From Candidatus Saccharimonadota bacterium (GTDB lineage Bacteria > Patescibacteriota > Saccharimonadia > Saccharimonadales > Saccharimonadaceae), in assembly GCA_028288995.1 (NCBI GenBank), contig JAQGHF010000002.1, positions 1-64,000 of the forward strand: DNA of 64,000 nt. Reading direction: 5' to 3'. Positions 54,064 through 62,724 of the stretch are shown one piece after another. Position 1 is the stretch's first letter. Every line of letters begins with the position of its first letter. A model generated the notes under the pieces. The model had not been told where the DNA came from and made no database searches. It worked only from the letters and a program-made list of their open reading frames with translations. Position numbers and translations under genes: made by a program.

Positions 54064-55230
54064 TTACTTTCCAATAGGGAAATAGTCGTCTTCGTAAATT
54101 CTCTGTGCATGCCATACACCAAGTGCTTGACCAAATGGTAAGAGGTCGCTATATCCAACAAAGTCAGCAGCGCTTCGGATGACTGATGCAGAGTTGCCTG
54201 AAAGACGAATCTTTTTGTATTCGAAGATCGCCCAGTTTTCACCAACAGGCACAACAATTGGTGGCATTTTTGCAACGTATTTTTTCTTTGATTTACCACT
54301 GAGATGAGCAGCAACAAAGATGCCATCGCGGAGTGCAGTTTGTGCGAGTCCGCTAAATGGTGTGAATGCGTTATCGCCAATCACGTAAACGTGTTCGCTT
54401 TCGCGGAGATATTTGTCGACGATCACCTTATTGTTTTTTGAGAATGTGAACTGATCGGCATTGGCTGTAAAGAACGGATTATTCGCAACGCCAGATGTCC
54501 AGATAACCGTCTGGCTTTTGATTGGCTGACCGCTGACGATAAGACTATCTACAGTTTGCTCTTCAACTTTTTTATTTAGTTCGATATGGACGCCGAGTTT
54601 CTTTAGTCGGGCATGTACTATCTTACTTGCCGCTTCTGACATACGCGGGAGCACACGAGGCGCTGCTTCGATAATAGTAATTTTAATATGTGGTTCAGGT
54701 TTATTGAAATGTTTCTTTAATTTGTGAAGATAGGTTCCAAGTGACGAGGCAAGCTCGACACCAGTTGGTCCTGCACCAACGATAAGGAAGTTCGTGTCTG
54801 CAGTTTGCGGTTGCGAGAACTCATCGAAAAGATGCTGTTTGAGGCGCTTAATTTCTGCGGCAGATTTGATACCGAAGGCGTATTGGTCGAGACCTTTGAT
54901 ACCAAAGTATGTGGTGACTGATCCGAGGGCGAGAATGAGTGTCGTATAGTGGTATTTAGCACCAGATTCACCGGTGAGCGTTTTCTCTTTTTTATTAATC
55001 TTTTGGATAGAGTCGATAACGACCAGGATATTGTCGCGACCGGCAAAGATTTCTCCAAGTGGCACCCATGATTGTAAGTGACTCTTACCCGTTGCTGTGC
55101 CGTAAAGACCCGGGTAGTACTGAAAGTCGGTCTTGTCATTAATGAGCGTGATGTGGTTCTTCTTGTCCTTTGAAAGTTCGAGCGCTGCTTTTACGCCGCC
55201 AAAGCCGCCACCTACGATTGTGATTTTCAT
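54064..55230 (-). CDS. ndh: type II NADH:quinone oxidoreductase (NDH-2)
   Basis: 388 residues. FAD dinucleotide fold GGGFGGVKAALELSK (7-21), second NADH-binding fold FLIVGAGPTGVELASSLG (about 148-165), YVIGDNAFTP (FAD-binding, about 287-296) and AQTALRDGIFVA. The C-terminal membrane-association segment is present but short. Transfers electrons from NADH to quinone without proton pumping. The start has AGGA 10 bases upstream. Convergent with the cyo operon; together they make an NADH-to-oxygen chain. Confidence 0.9.
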   Translation of the reverse strand: MKITIVGGGFGGVKAALELSKDKKNHITLINDKTDFQYYPGLYGTATGKSHLQSWVPLGEIFAGRDNILVVIDSIQKINKKEKTLTGESGAKYHYTTLILALGSVTTYFGIKGLDQYAFGIKSAAEIKRLKQHLFDEFSQPQTADTNFLIVGAGPTGVELASSLGTYLHKLKKHFNKPEPHIKITIIEAAPRVLPRMSEAASKIVHARLKKLGVHIELNKKVEEQTVDSLIVSGQPIKSQTVIWTSGVANNPFFTANADQFTFSKNNKVIVDKYLRESEHVYVIGDNAFTPFSGLAQTALRDGIFVAAHLSGKSKKKYVAKMPPIVVPVGENWAIFEYKKIRLSGNSASVIRSAADFVGYSDLLPFGQALGVWHAQRIYEDDYFPIGK

Positions 55231-55313
55231 GAGTGTATCCTGTTTATGTTTCTCGGTATGTTCGTATAATAGGGCTTATAGGGGTATTAATCAAGGGGAT
55301 AGCACCATATATG

Positions 55314-55340
55314 AAAATAGCCCTCATGGAGGGCTATTTT
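55314..55340. terminator. bidirectional terminator after the FMN reductase gene
   Basis: Stem AAAATAGCCCTC/GAGGGCTATTTT (55314-55325 with 55329-55340), T-rich at both exits. Confidence 0.85.
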
Positions 55341-55359
55341 CTGAAGGAGGATGTTTTGG

Positions 55360-55890
55360 CTACGCGATTTCGTCGAGAGCTGTTTTGATTTGTCCAGTCA
55401 CACTTGCTTCGTCAAGAATAGAGCCATCAGGATTGATGTCTTTCATGAACGTCAGCTGCGCTGGGTTTGGTTTGAAGTCAGTCTTTAAGAATGAGAAAAT
55501 CTCATTCAATGTCACGAGTGAAAGTGATGCGCCTGACCAACCATATCCAATCACTACAATTGGCTTGCCAGTCCACTCGTTTTTAAGTGAGTCGATAGCG
55601 TTCTTTTGGATTGCATTAATGGTGTGGTTGTATTCAGGCGTTAAAAAGACAACTGCATCTGCTTCGGTGACGAGCTTTTCCCACTTGATAACTCCTGGGT
55701 CGGTCGGGACGTAGTCAGGTGAGGCTGGTGAAAGTTCGTGTGCAAAGAAGGGAAGGTTGATTTCTTTGAGGTCTGCAACGGTAATTTCGACACCATCACG
55801 TGCATCGAGATCCTTCTTTACGTGTTCAAAAATCTTGTCGGCAACACGGCCTTTACGAGCGCTCGCAAGCACCACTAAAATGTTAGACAT
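55360..55890 (-). CDS. NADPH-dependent FMN reductase (flavodoxin-like)
   Basis: 176 residues. ILVVLASARKGRVADKIFEHV binds FMN phosphate, then LTPEYNHTINAIQKNAIDSL (the FMN-site TPEYN, about 92-96) and PIVVIGYGWSGAS. Belongs to the NADPH-dependent FMN/quinone/azo reductase family. Reduces flavin or quinones in the cytoplasm; a two-electron quinone reductase would fit beside NDH-2. AGGAG is 10 bases upstream of the start. Confidence 0.9.
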   Translation of the reverse strand: MSNILVVLASARKGRVADKIFEHVKKDLDARDGVEITVADLKEINLPFFAHELSPASPDYVPTDPGVIKWEKLVTEADAVVFLTPEYNHTINAIQKNAIDSLKNEWTGKPIVVIGYGWSGASLSLVTLNEIFSFLKTDFKPNPAQLTFMKDINPDGSILDEASVTGQIKTALDEIA

Positions 55891-56030
55891 ATATTATGAC
55901 TCCTGTTTCTTTCATTCCGGAAATCGCGTACGCGACGGTCAATGGGGTAGATTATTAGTATCTTTAGTATAGCATAGAATTACTATACAAACTATAGTAT
56001 TAATTAAAACAATTGTTTACAAAGATCTTG

Positions 56031-56036
56031 TATAAT
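56031..56036 (+). promoter_or_regulatory. -10 box of the Nudix/yaaA operon
   Basis: TGTATAAT, ending 9 bases before ATG 56046. Confidence 0.55.
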
Positions 56037-56045
56037 GGGAGCGAT

Positions 56046-56510
56046 ATGGCGTACCAAAAGATTATGAAAAGTGGCGTGATTATAGAATCCGTTGCTAAGA
56101 CAGTTGTTGTTAACGAAAACAACGAAGCCCTTGTGTTAACGATCGGTGAGTATAAAGAGCGACCCGACAAATCGCATACTTCAGACCTTCCTGGTGGGCA
56201 AATTGAAATCGCTGACGGTGAATCTGAAATGGCTGGGGCAATTCGAGAAGCCGAAGAAGAAGCAGGGATTGTGATTGATCCTAAGCGCATGGTGTTAGCC
56301 TATACAAAGACGCGAGGGTTTATTGATGAGAACAAATCGGTATCGTTCTTTTTGTATATCGCGAATCTTGATCATACACCAGAAGTTGTTGTGAGTTGGG
56401 AACACGAAAGCTACGAATGGGTCCCACTTGAGAAATTACTTGAAACAAAAACATTCAGACCTTTCTATAAAGAAGCGATGGAATACGCATTCGCGAATAA
56501 ACTATTGTGA
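56046..56510 (+). CDS. Nudix hydrolase
   Basis: 154 residues from ATG 56046. Nudix box GGQIEIADGESEMAGA followed by IREAEEEAGI (about 54-79), with two extra residues between the first Gly and the first Glu compared with the standard box; catalytic REAEEE is intact. Nucleotide-type pyrophosphatase of unknown substrate. Overlaps yaaA by 4 bases. Confidence 0.85.
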   Translation: MAYQKIMKSGVIIESVAKTVVVNENNEALVLTIGEYKERPDKSHTSDLPGGQIEIADGESEMAGAIREAEEEAGIVIDPKRMVLAYTKTRGFIDENKSVSFFLYIANLDHTPEVVVSWEHESYEWVPLEKLLETKTFRPFYKEAMEYAFANKLL

Positions 56511-57304
56511 TTATCCTGATCCACACATCAAAAACGATGCGTCCTGCAGAGACCCAGAATACGCAGACCTTATCACGACCAGTACTTATTGAGAAAGCAG
56601 AGGAATTGGCGGGATATCTTAAAAGCTTATCCGTAGATGATATCGAAAAGACGATGAAGCTATCTAAGAAACTTGCGAAAACAACCAAGGACACGATGTC
56701 GACTTGGAACGATGAACCACACTCTCAACGTGCTGCAATCGATAGTTTTCTTGGTGATATTTATAGTGGTCTGCAAGTAGCCAATTTTACTGAAGAAGAT
56801 CGCTTGTATGCTAACGAGCATCTCCGTATTCTTTCTGGACTCTATGGAATTTTGAGACCTCTTGATGGCATCTATCCGTATAGATTTGAAATGGGCTACA
56901 GGGTACCAGATACCACGTACGCAAACTTGTACACGTTCTGGGGGACGTCAATTGCGGACACATTGCCTAAAAAAGAGACAATAATTGACCTTTCTGCAGT
57001 AGAATATGGCAAAACTGTCACAAATTTCATTGAAACTGCAGGAATTGTGACGCGCATTCTGACTCCCAGGTTTTTGACGATGAGTCCAAAAACGGGCGAG
57101 CCTGCCTTTGTTGTTGTCCACGCCAAGATCGCGCGTGGTGCATTTGCGAGTTGGATGATACGAAATCGAATTGAAGACGAAGCAAAACTAAAAGATTTTG
57201 CTGAGATTGGCTATGAATATGATGCAACACTAAGCACTAAAGAAGTACCAGTATTTATTTGCAAAGAGTTCAAAGGCATTGGTTTCAGCGTCAGATTGAC
57301 ATAG
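56507..57304 (+). CDS. yaaA: YaaA/DUF328 family peroxide-stress protein
   Basis: 265 residues, GTG start. HTSKTM near the start (LIHTSKTMRPAE), KLSKKLAKTT, AIDSFLGDIYSGLQ, LSGLYGILRPLDGIYPYRFEMG (about 106-127, split here) and FAEIGYEYD are family signatures. In E. coli YaaA lowers free iron and protects DNA during peroxide stress by binding DNA; a useful partner for an aerobic chain. Convergent to the methyltransferase gene one base away. Confidence 0.92.
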   Translation: MIILIHTSKTMRPAETQNTQTLSRPVLIEKAEELAGYLKSLSVDDIEKTMKLSKKLAKTTKDTMSTWNDEPHSQRAAIDSFLGDIYSGLQVANFTEEDRLYANEHLRILSGLYGILRPLDGIYPYRFEMGYRVPDTTYANLYTFWGTSIADTLPKKETIIDLSAVEYGKTVTNFIETAGIVTRILTPRFLTMSPKTGEPAFVVVHAKIARGAFASWMIRNRIEDEAKLKDFAEIGYEYDATLSTKEVPVFICKEFKGIGFSVRLT

Positions 57305-57305
57305 A

Positions 57306-58604
57306 CTATTTTAAATCAAGAATGACGAGATTTTCGATATGCGGAGTGCGCGGGAAGAAATTGTATCCACGGTGTGATTTAATTTCATATTTCTCATTAA
57401 GAAGGGCAACGTCACGTGCTTGTGTGACTGGATTACATGACAAGTAAATGATACGCGCAGGTTCCGCTTCGAGGAGTCGATCAACAACAGTTTTATCAAG
57501 ACCAGCACGAGGGGGGTCAACGATGATAGTCGCGTCGCCGGAAATAAAATCGAGAGCTTTTTCACTCGGTGCGTGTACTGCCTGAGCGTTCTTAATTTTT
57601 AAACGATCAATATTCTCTTTCATCTCACGGACGGCACCTTCGTTGATTTCAACGAGTGTCAGATCACCAGCACCAATAGTCAGACCGATTGTTCCAACGC
57701 CGCTATAAAGGTCAACGGTTGGTTTCGCAGGGTCAACCCATTCATGCATATCAAGCAGTGCTTGTTCGTAAACGGGAAGGTTGATTTGAAAAAAGCTTTC
57801 AGTTGCATAGGTAAATGGAATGTCGTTAATGGTGTCGGTAAGTGTTGTATTACCCCATTCTTGAAGCCGTTTTGTAATAACACTGGCTGGGCTGTTTGGA
57901 TTTGAGTAGATCATTTCGAAACCTTTAACACCAAGTGTTTCAATATCGATATCACGAATCGGGTTAAAAGATTCGCTTTTCACGTAGAGTTGCATTGAAA
58001 CGTCACCCTTTTGGTTAGCACGAATCAAAAGTGTCTTAAGAGAAAAGCCCGTTGCGTGGTGAGCACGAAGAAGGTCGCGCATTGCAAGCGCTGTCTTATT
58101 GATACTTTCGATTGCCAGGTGGCTACCGTCGACAGGAACTTTACTGTGTGTGCCGCGTCCGAAAAATGCGAGATCGAGTTGTTCAGATTCTTTGTCCCAG
58201 TACCAGCTGAATTCCATCTTGTTGCGGTAGTTGTATTCGTGATCATCGCTATAAACTTCGATTTTGCCAGGAAGTTCAACGTGGTGAAGATCGAAAGCTT
58301 CTTTGATAAGGTTAGCTTTATGCTTTTGTTCGCTTTCGAATTTCATAATTTGCCATGGACTAGTAGAAATGTAACTTCCTGGATCAAGCGCTTCAATACG
58401 ATCCTTTGCAGGTTTTAGGACTGAGATAACGTAGCCTTCAGCAAAACTATTCTTCTTACGAAATAGTTGTACTTCAACTTCTTCTGTTGGTAATCCGCCC
58501 CATACAAAAAGTTTGCGGCCATCGTCCATGGTCGCGAGTGTTTGTCCGCCACCGACGATCTTCTCGAGGGTAACAGTAACGATAGGGAAGGGTCGTTTAC
58601 TCAT
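57306..58604 (-). CDS. TrmA/RlmD-family RNA (uracil-5-) methyltransferase
   Basis: 432 residues. A TRAM-like N-terminal domain (VTLEKIVGGGQTLATMDDG, residues about 10-60), then EYNYRNKMEFSW, ATESFFQINLPVYEQAL (motif X-like), VDLYSGVGTIGL (SAM, about 289-300), IIVDPPRAGLD and the catalytic-cysteine motif YLSCNPVTQARD (Cys about 388). The iron-sulphur cysteines of RlmD are not seen. Adds a methyl group to U in rRNA or tRNA (which U cannot be told from sequence). Confidence 0.9.
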   Translation of the reverse strand: MSKRPFPIVTVTLEKIVGGGQTLATMDDGRKLFVWGGLPTEEVEVQLFRKKNSFAEGYVISVLKPAKDRIEALDPGSYISTSPWQIMKFESEQKHKANLIKEAFDLHHVELPGKIEVYSDDHEYNYRNKMEFSWYWDKESEQLDLAFFGRGTHSKVPVDGSHLAIESINKTALAMRDLLRAHHATGFSLKTLLIRANQKGDVSMQLYVKSESFNPIRDIDIETLGVKGFEMIYSNPNSPASVITKRLQEWGNTTLTDTINDIPFTYATESFFQINLPVYEQALLDMHEWVDPAKPTVDLYSGVGTIGLTIGAGDLTLVEINEGAVREMKENIDRLKIKNAQAVHAPSEKALDFISGDATIIVDPPRAGLDKTVVDRLLEAEPARIIYLSCNPVTQARDVALLNEKYEIKSHRGYNFFPRTPHIENLVILDLK

Positions 58605-58642
58605 TTACTACGCTTATTATAGTCTATAAGGGGTAAATAGCC

Positions 58643-58648
58643 TATAAT
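58643..58648 (+). promoter_or_regulatory. -10 box of the dimethyltransferase gene
   Basis: TATAAT ends 11 bases before ATG 58660. Confidence 0.5.
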
Positions 58649-58659
58649 TAGCTAAAGAT

Positions 58660-59391
58660 ATGAAACGACTTGATAATTATTCTCAGCATAACCTCCGCGG
58701 CCAGGACTTTATTAAAGAACTCATTGGCCACACGAATATTAAGCCTAGTGATATCGTGTATGACATTGGTGCCGGGACCGGCGCAATCTCTGCTGCACTT
58801 GCGAGTAGAGTACTCCACGTCTATGCAATTGAGTTCGAACCAGTCGCAGCCGAGAAACTGCGTGAGAACATGCGAGGTGTTGAAAACGTCACCATCAAAG
58901 AAGGTGACTTCCTTGAAATGAAATTACCGAATGGTGCGTATAAGATTTTCGCGAACATTCCGTTCCACTTGAGTTCACCGATTATCCATAAAATCACGGA
59001 AGACGATAATCCGCCGTCCGCCGCGTACTTAATCGTGCAAAAGCAGTTCGCTAATAAATTATTACCAAACTACGACGGCTTTACTGGAGCGCTAGGTATG
59101 ATGATCGGACCGACATTTGGCGTACGTATTCGTCGACCTTTAAAGCGATCGGATTACACACCACCGCCAGCCGTTGATACAGTACTTATTGAAATCAAGA
59201 AACGTGAAGAGCCATTCATTCCTTTGAACGAAATGGAGAAATATCGAACATTCATTGAAGGATGTTTTTCAGATCCGAAGATCTTTGCGAAAACACCCCG
59301 TGCAAAGATTGGGCTTCGAGAGGGCATTAAACCTTCCGAGATGAAGTTGCATCAATGGGTGGAACTTTTTAACGCGTATAAATTCAAATAA
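58660..59391 (+). CDS. Erm/KsgA-type rRNA adenine N6-dimethyltransferase
   Basis: 243 residues. SQHNLRGQDFIKELI at the start is Erm-like, then motif I VYDIGAGTGAIS (about 35-46), GDFLEMKLP (motif III) and catalytic FANIPFHLSSPII (NIPF, about 101-104; KsgA normally has NLPY). TPPPAVDTVLIEI matches the KsgA/Erm C-terminal linker. Erm proteins dimethylate 23S A2058 (macrolide resistance), KsgA dimethylates 16S A1518/A1519. The motif choice favours Erm, so possible intrinsic resistance, but no test is possible here. Confidence 0.85.
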   Translation: MKRLDNYSQHNLRGQDFIKELIGHTNIKPSDIVYDIGAGTGAISAALASRVLHVYAIEFEPVAAEKLRENMRGVENVTIKEGDFLEMKLPNGAYKIFANIPFHLSSPIIHKITEDDNPPSAAYLIVQKQFANKLLPNYDGFTGALGMMIGPTFGVRIRRPLKRSDYTPPPAVDTVLIEIKKREEPFIPLNEMEKYRTFIEGCFSDPKIFAKTPRAKIGLREGIKPSEMKLHQWVELFNAYKFK

Positions 59392-59402
59392 GAGTTGATC
59401 TG

Positions 59403-59408
59403 GTATAA
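59403..59408 (+). promoter_or_regulatory. -10 box of the SAM riboswitch/metK transcript
   Basis: TATAAT in GGTATAAT, about 30 bases before the aptamer. Confidence 0.6.
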
Positions 59409-59431
59409 TAACAAGGTTAAACAATTTAAAA

Positions 59432-59602
59432 CGTATCCAGAGTGCAGCGAGAGATCTAGCTCTATGACCTGCCGGCAACCATCCTACATATCTATGTGTA
59501 CGAAACGGTGCCCCTTCTAGCCCTACTCTAGGGAAGATAAGACTAATACTCCTTCATCTTGCCTAGCCGACCGGCGCGGAAGATACGAGAAGGAGTATTT
59601 TT
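59432..59602 (+). promoter_or_regulatory. SAM-I-type riboswitch and expression platform before metK
   Basis: Conserved SAM-I pieces appear in order: CCAGAGTGCAGCGAGAGA (P1/P2a), ATGACCTGCCGGCAACC (the GCAACC core), GTACGAAACGGTGCC (P3, ggTGCC) and GGGAAGATAAGA (closing P1). The expression platform is AATACTCCTTC (59545-59555) pairing with GAAGGAGTATT (59589-59599) followed by TTTTTATG. That hairpin both ends in a T-run and buries the AAGGAG Shine-Dalgarno of metK. Expected logic: SAM bound, metK off. Confidence 0.9.
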
Positions 59603-60565
59603 ATGTCAATTTTTAAAACCGCCGAGAGCGTCTCGCCAAAACACCCGGATAAAATCTGTGATCAAATATCCGATGCGATACTAGATGCACATTTAACGGA
59701 AGACCCAGACGCACGTGTCGCAGTTGATGTTGCTGGTGGGCATGGCAAAGTATTTGTGACCGGTGAGGTAACGTCGAAAGCAAAGAATGTCGATGTTGCA
59801 GCAATTGTGAAACGTCTGGCTGGTGACGTTGAACTTATTGAACATATTGCTGCGCAGAGTCCAGAGATTGCACAAGGTGTTGATATTGGTGGTGCAGGGG
59901 ATCAAGGGATTATGGTTGGCTATGCCACGAATGAAACCGAAGAATTACTGCCGCTGGAGTTTGTATTAGTCCGAAAGCTAAATCAGTACCTATATAAAAC
60001 CTGGCCGTATGACGGTAAGACACAGGTAACAACAAAAGATGGCAAGATCGTATCGATTGTCGCGAGTTTTCAACATGCGCCGCAAGCTGAACTGACTGCT
60101 AATGTTTTGAAATGGGTGAAGCAAGAATCGACCGCTGTTGCCTCAGAAGATGTCGCGCTCCATGTGAACCCAGCAGGGGATTGGGAAGTCGGTGGCTTTG
60201 ACGCTGATGCAGGTCTGACCGGACGAAAACTAATCGTTGATAATTATGGTCCACGCATCCCAATTGGTGGCGGTGCGTTTAGCGGTAAAGATCCAAGCAA
60301 GGTCGATCGATCGGCGGCGTATATGGCGCGGAAGGTCGCTGTCGATTATTTGAAGGCAAGGGAAGCGAAGGAAGTGTTTGTATATCTTGCCTATGCGATT
60401 GGGTATGATCAGCCGCTGGAAGCAACAGTTGTGATTGATGGAAAAGAAGAGATCGTTGAAGGCTATGATTTATCGCCAAATGGGATTATAAAGGCGCTTG
60501 ATTTAAAGCGACCTATGTATGAGGAGTTAGCGCGGTATGGTCACTTTGGGTACGAACAAATTTAG
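59603..60565 (+). CDS. metK: S-adenosylmethionine synthetase, short form
   Basis: 320 residues, about 60 shorter than the common bacterial enzyme. ESVSPKHPDKICDQISDAIL (5-24), VTGEVTSKA, GAGDQGIMVGYA (GAGDQG, about 98-103), GGFDADAGLTGRKLIVDNYG (about 200-219) and GGGAFSGKDPSKVDRSAAY (phosphate-binding loop, about 225-243) are all there, so it should be active. It joins ATP and methionine. Shortening affects the central domain and fits CPR homologues. Controlled by the SAM riboswitch above. Confidence 0.95.
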   Translation: MSIFKTAESVSPKHPDKICDQISDAILDAHLTEDPDARVAVDVAGGHGKVFVTGEVTSKAKNVDVAAIVKRLAGDVELIEHIAAQSPEIAQGVDIGGAGDQGIMVGYATNETEELLPLEFVLVRKLNQYLYKTWPYDGKTQVTTKDGKIVSIVASFQHAPQAELTANVLKWVKQESTAVASEDVALHVNPAGDWEVGGFDADAGLTGRKLIVDNYGPRIPIGGGAFSGKDPSKVDRSAAYMARKVAVDYLKAREAKEVFVYLAYAIGYDQPLEATVVIDGKEEIVEGYDLSPNGIIKALDLKRPMYEELARYGHFGYEQI

Positions 60566-60575
60566 AATGTAAGGG

Positions 60576-61943
60576 CTATCTCCGAATTCTTGGAATCTCA
60601 ATATTAAATTGAGTATATGCAGTCGCGGAACTCAGCCAGATCTTTCCTTTAAAATGGGTGTCGATTATTTGTTTCGTTACGTAAAGTCCGATTCCTAAGC
60701 CGGAACCTTTCTTGCTTTTTTGTGGCTGGAATAAAGTGTGTCGTACAACTTCCGTAATTCCTGTACCAAAATCTTTTACCGAAATAAGTATTTTTGATTT
60801 AGTTGAGCTAACTTCAATCGAGATTTCGGATTGTTTATTTTTATTTGCTTGGGCGGCATTCGTTACCAATATCGTAATCGCTTGAGACAATCTCAAGGGA
60901 TCACCAAAGATAAGGTAACTTTTCAAATCACTATCTTCAATGAATAACTTTATATCAGAATCACCCAACTTTTTTCGAAGCTGCTCGATCGAGTCTTTAG
61001 TTGTTGTAAGAGCATCAAATTTTTTGGTATTATCACTGTCTTTTATTTGATTTCTTACTTGGTCAATTATTGTGTCTATATAAAATATACTTTCTTTAGC
61101 ATGTTCGATCGCAATAGAGTTCTGGTGTCGTTCTTTTAGATCTTCAATATCTAAAGTAAGGACACTTAAGTAGTTTGCTAGTTCATGAAGAATTATTGTC
61201 GTAAGCTGTCCAAGCTCGGCAAATTTATAAAGTTGTTTGAGTTCTTTTTGCTGAGCTTCACCTATGTGCTTCGTCTGTTCTTCGACACGAATCGCCAATT
61301 CATCCCGCTCTTTTTGAAGCGTTTCCTCTGCTTTTATAGCTCTCTCAAGTGTTGTTTCCATCTTTGTGCCTGATAACCACGCGATGACTGCGAAAATTGC
61401 AAAAATAATCGAGTACCCTGCAACATCGCTATAGTTAGAAGTATCATCGAGTAAGGAGAAATCTGGTTGGCTGAGCCCGATAATATTAAAGTATTGGAGA
61501 AGTGAAAGTGTCCCAATGATACCTATGGTTACAAAGAAGATATGTTTTGATCCTAACATGACGTTCGCGAGAAATATTACAAATCCTAGGATGAGAATCC
61601 CGATTGGTGCATTAATACCCCAAGTATGTAATATAAGCATACCAACGAGTCCATAGAGAATAACTAGCATCCAAGCTCCCAATCGGGAACGCTTTCTATA
61701 AACAAAAAAACTAATAAGACTGAGATACACCAGTACGCCCAGACTTATCATAATTCTTCCTATAACATATGCATGTCCAAGAACTAACCAATAAAAAATC
61801 AAAAAAAGAAGTATCATTATGTCGATTGCAAACGATCCGACTAAGATAATGCGCGTCGTGTGTTCTGTAGATCTACGTATTTTGAATCGTGGAATAGAGC
61901 TGTACTTTTTTGCGAGCGAGGTGGCTATGGATGAAGCGCACAT
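60576..61943 (-). CDS. membrane sensor histidine kinase
   Basis: 455 residues. About six membrane helices in the N-terminal 200 residues (from RIILVGSFAIDIMILLFLIF to VAGYSIIFAIFAVIAW), a coiled coil (residues about 205-245: ETLQKERDELAIRVEEQTKH), an H box IILHELANYLS (His about 251), and an ATPase domain with N box LVTNAAQANKN, DFGTGI and GSGLGIGLYVTKQ. Membrane-integral sensor without periplasmic domain, like 7TMR-type kinases. Its ATG comes 3 bases after the regulator stop. The signal is unknown. Confidence 0.9.
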   Translation of the reverse strand: MCASSIATSLAKKYSSIPRFKIRRSTEHTTRIILVGSFAIDIMILLFLIFYWLVLGHAYVIGRIMISLGVLVYLSLISFFVYRKRSRLGAWMLVILYGLVGMLILHTWGINAPIGILILGFVIFLANVMLGSKHIFFVTIGIIGTLSLLQYFNIIGLSQPDFSLLDDTSNYSDVAGYSIIFAIFAVIAWLSGTKMETTLERAIKAEETLQKERDELAIRVEEQTKHIGEAQQKELKQLYKFAELGQLTTIILHELANYLSVLTLDIEDLKERHQNSIAIEHAKESIFYIDTIIDQVRNQIKDSDNTKKFDALTTTKDSIEQLRKKLGDSDIKLFIEDSDLKSYLIFGDPLRLSQAITILVTNAAQANKNKQSEISIEVSSTKSKILISVKDFGTGITEVVRHTLFQPQKSKKGSGLGIGLYVTKQIIDTHFKGKIWLSSATAYTQFNIEIPRIRR

Positions 61944-61946
61944 TGA

Positions 61947-62618
61947 TTATTCCCCATCAACCTTATAACCCAGTCCGTAAGCGGTTTTTATATAGGCGTC
62001 TTCAAATGGTTTGTCGACTTTATCTCTTAAATGTTTTATATGAACATCTACGGTACTCGTCCAGCTATTTGTATGTGAGCTCCAGACATGATCCATGATC
62101 ATATCTCGAGTCATTATTCTGCCCTTATTAATAATCAAGTATTCTAATATATCGAATTCCTTACGACGTAGCTTGATATCGACTCCTAATCTCGAGACTT
62201 TGTGTTGGTCTACATCCATCTTAAGATCGCGGTATTCGATCATTGATCGTATATGGTTCCTGTTTTGTCGACGACCGACGGCTGCAATCCTGGCACGTAA
62301 CTCATCAGTATTAAAAGGTTTTGTAACGTAATCGTCTGCGCCGGCATCTAGTAAGCTTATTCGGTCTGTCATATCGGAATTACCAGTGAGTACGAGGATG
62401 GGATTGTTAACTTTTAGCAAACGCATATTCTTACAAACCTCTAACCCTGACATACCCGGCAAACCAAGATCTAAAAGAATAACACCGTATTCAATTGATT
62501 TAACTCTTTCTAGCGCATCTTCACCATTCTCAACTACATCAACAACGTAAGATTTCCTAAGGTAATAGGATATTCTTTCCGCAAGGCGTTGATTATCTTC
62601 AACAAGAAGTAATTTCAT
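61947..62618 (-). CDS. OmpR/PhoB-family response regulator
   Basis: 223 residues. Receiver: LLVEDNQRLAERISYYL, phospho-acceptor D in VILLDLGLPGMSGLEV (about 51), T in VLTGNSDMTD and K in YVTKPFN (about 101). Winged-helix DNA-binding domain: LRRKEFDILEYLIINKGR, WSSHTNSWTSTVDVHIKHLRDK and TAYGLGYKVDGE. Forms a two-gene operon with the kinase. Target genes unknown. Confidence 0.95.
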   Translation of the reverse strand: MKLLLVEDNQRLAERISYYLRKSYVVDVVENGEDALERVKSIEYGVILLDLGLPGMSGLEVCKNMRLLKVNNPILVLTGNSDMTDRISLLDAGADDYVTKPFNTDELRARIAAVGRRQNRNHIRSMIEYRDLKMDVDQHKVSRLGVDIKLRRKEFDILEYLIINKGRIMTRDMIMDHVWSSHTNSWTSTVDVHIKHLRDKVDKPFEDAYIKTAYGLGYKVDGE

Positions 62619-62724
62619 ATTTCTTTGTAATATCTTTCATATTACTTAAGCTTATGCCATTTTTATTAAATAATCTTTAACTTTTTTAGCGGGCTTGTGT
62701 ATTCAAGAGGAGTATCATAAAGAC

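Noticed and set aside
59603-60565. MetK as a truncated pseudogene
   Set aside because: All catalytic and phosphate-binding motifs are present and a riboswitch precedes it; short MetK is a lineage trait.
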